Shown: positions 63,944-64,000 of the stretch, in pieces
Numbering within the stretch: position 1 is the first letter of the stretch
Layout: the number at the start of each line of letters is the position of its first letter
Notes under the pieces: model-generated
Told to the model about the DNA's origin: nothing
The model's database searches: none
The model's input: the letters and a program-made list of their open reading frames with translations, nothing else
Position numbers and translations under genes: made by a program
Source of the DNA: Bosea sp. PAMC 26642
Lineage (GTDB): Bacteria > Pseudomonadota > Alphaproteobacteria > Rhizobiales > Beijerinckiaceae
Reading direction: 5' to 3'
Assembly (NCBI RefSeq): GCF_001562255.1
Contig: NZ_CP014301.1
Coordinates: 4,185,501-4,249,500, forward strand
DNA length: 64,000 nt

Positions 63944-64000
63944 CGACCGGCTCCATTTTCGATCGCGCCAACGGCACGACCGGTCTGAGATAAGGGCGGC

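Overview
The window is chromosomal DNA of a high-GC alphaproteobacterium, most likely of the order Hyphomicrobiales and close to Bosea or its relatives (the genus is a guess). Evidence: a two-domain 390-residue dCTP deaminase, the order ffs-dnaX-ybaB-recR, the run trpA-accD-folC, a C4-type 5-aminolevulinate synthase, AccD and DnaX without their zinc cysteines, and a Tad/Cpa pilus locus with CtrA-like boxes. No CRISPR array, phage, insertion sequence or integrase was found.

Region 1-6,900 is accessory: loosely packed, partly lower in GC, and rich in fragments. It holds the 3' end of an unknown gene, a membrane TPR protein coupled to a Tat-exported alpha/beta hydrolase, a second secreted hydrolase, a secreted eight-cysteine small protein, a DUF6894 protein, a relic of an MHYT-domain sensor, a BLUF blue-light photoreceptor, a small membrane protein and an XRE regulator. 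About 70 bp repeated at 152-223 and 4487-4557 suggests an old duplication. The region abuts the 3' end of tRNA-Gly(CCC), as expected of an integrated island, but no integrase or att duplication is visible.

Region 6,918-34,000 is mostly core metabolism and housekeeping: tRNA-Gly, dcd, a CDP-alcohol phosphotransferase, apaG-argE, coaBC-dut-Rrf2 regulator-cysK-acetyltransferase, a glyoxalase-like protein, an FAD oxidoreductase, a YihY protein, an outer-membrane beta-barrel, recR-ybaB-dnaX-SRP RNA, rpmH-rnpA-yidC, an O-acetyltransferase, engB, a DUF423 protein, a BrnT/BrnA toxin-antitoxin pair, argB, a pyrimidine nucleotidase, metZ, a dgoK-ribokinase pair and a phosphohexomutase. Four intergenic palindromes, three of them carrying GTCATTCCGG arms, are dispersed in this part.

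Region 34,100-43,800 is a Tad pilus locus: a stand-alone CpaC-N-like protein divergent from the Flp pilin, then cpaA, cpaB, cpaC, cpaD, cpaE, cpaF, tadB and tadC in tight order. Region 43,800-51,850 is an exopolysaccharide cluster: O-antigen ligase/polymerase, a Wzz protein with a degenerate kinase domain, a Tat-exported GH10 glycosidase, a flippase, a DUF6492 protein and a WecG/TagA glycosyltransferase. Pilus and polysaccharide together suggest an attachment and biofilm module.

Region 52,000-64,000 returns to metabolism: an SDR, a VOC protein, a Zn-dependent carbamoylase, hemA, aldose epimerase, L,D-transpeptidase, aldo/keto reductase, folC-accD-trpA, a DUF488 protein, a Phd/VapC toxin-antitoxin pair with a palindromic operator, and a SIMPL-domain protein. 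I found no clear new defence or mobile system. The best leads are the duplicated, relic-rich left region, the BLUF/MHYT neighbourhood, and the exopolysaccharide co-polymerase that keeps a BY-kinase fold without its catalytic P-loop.
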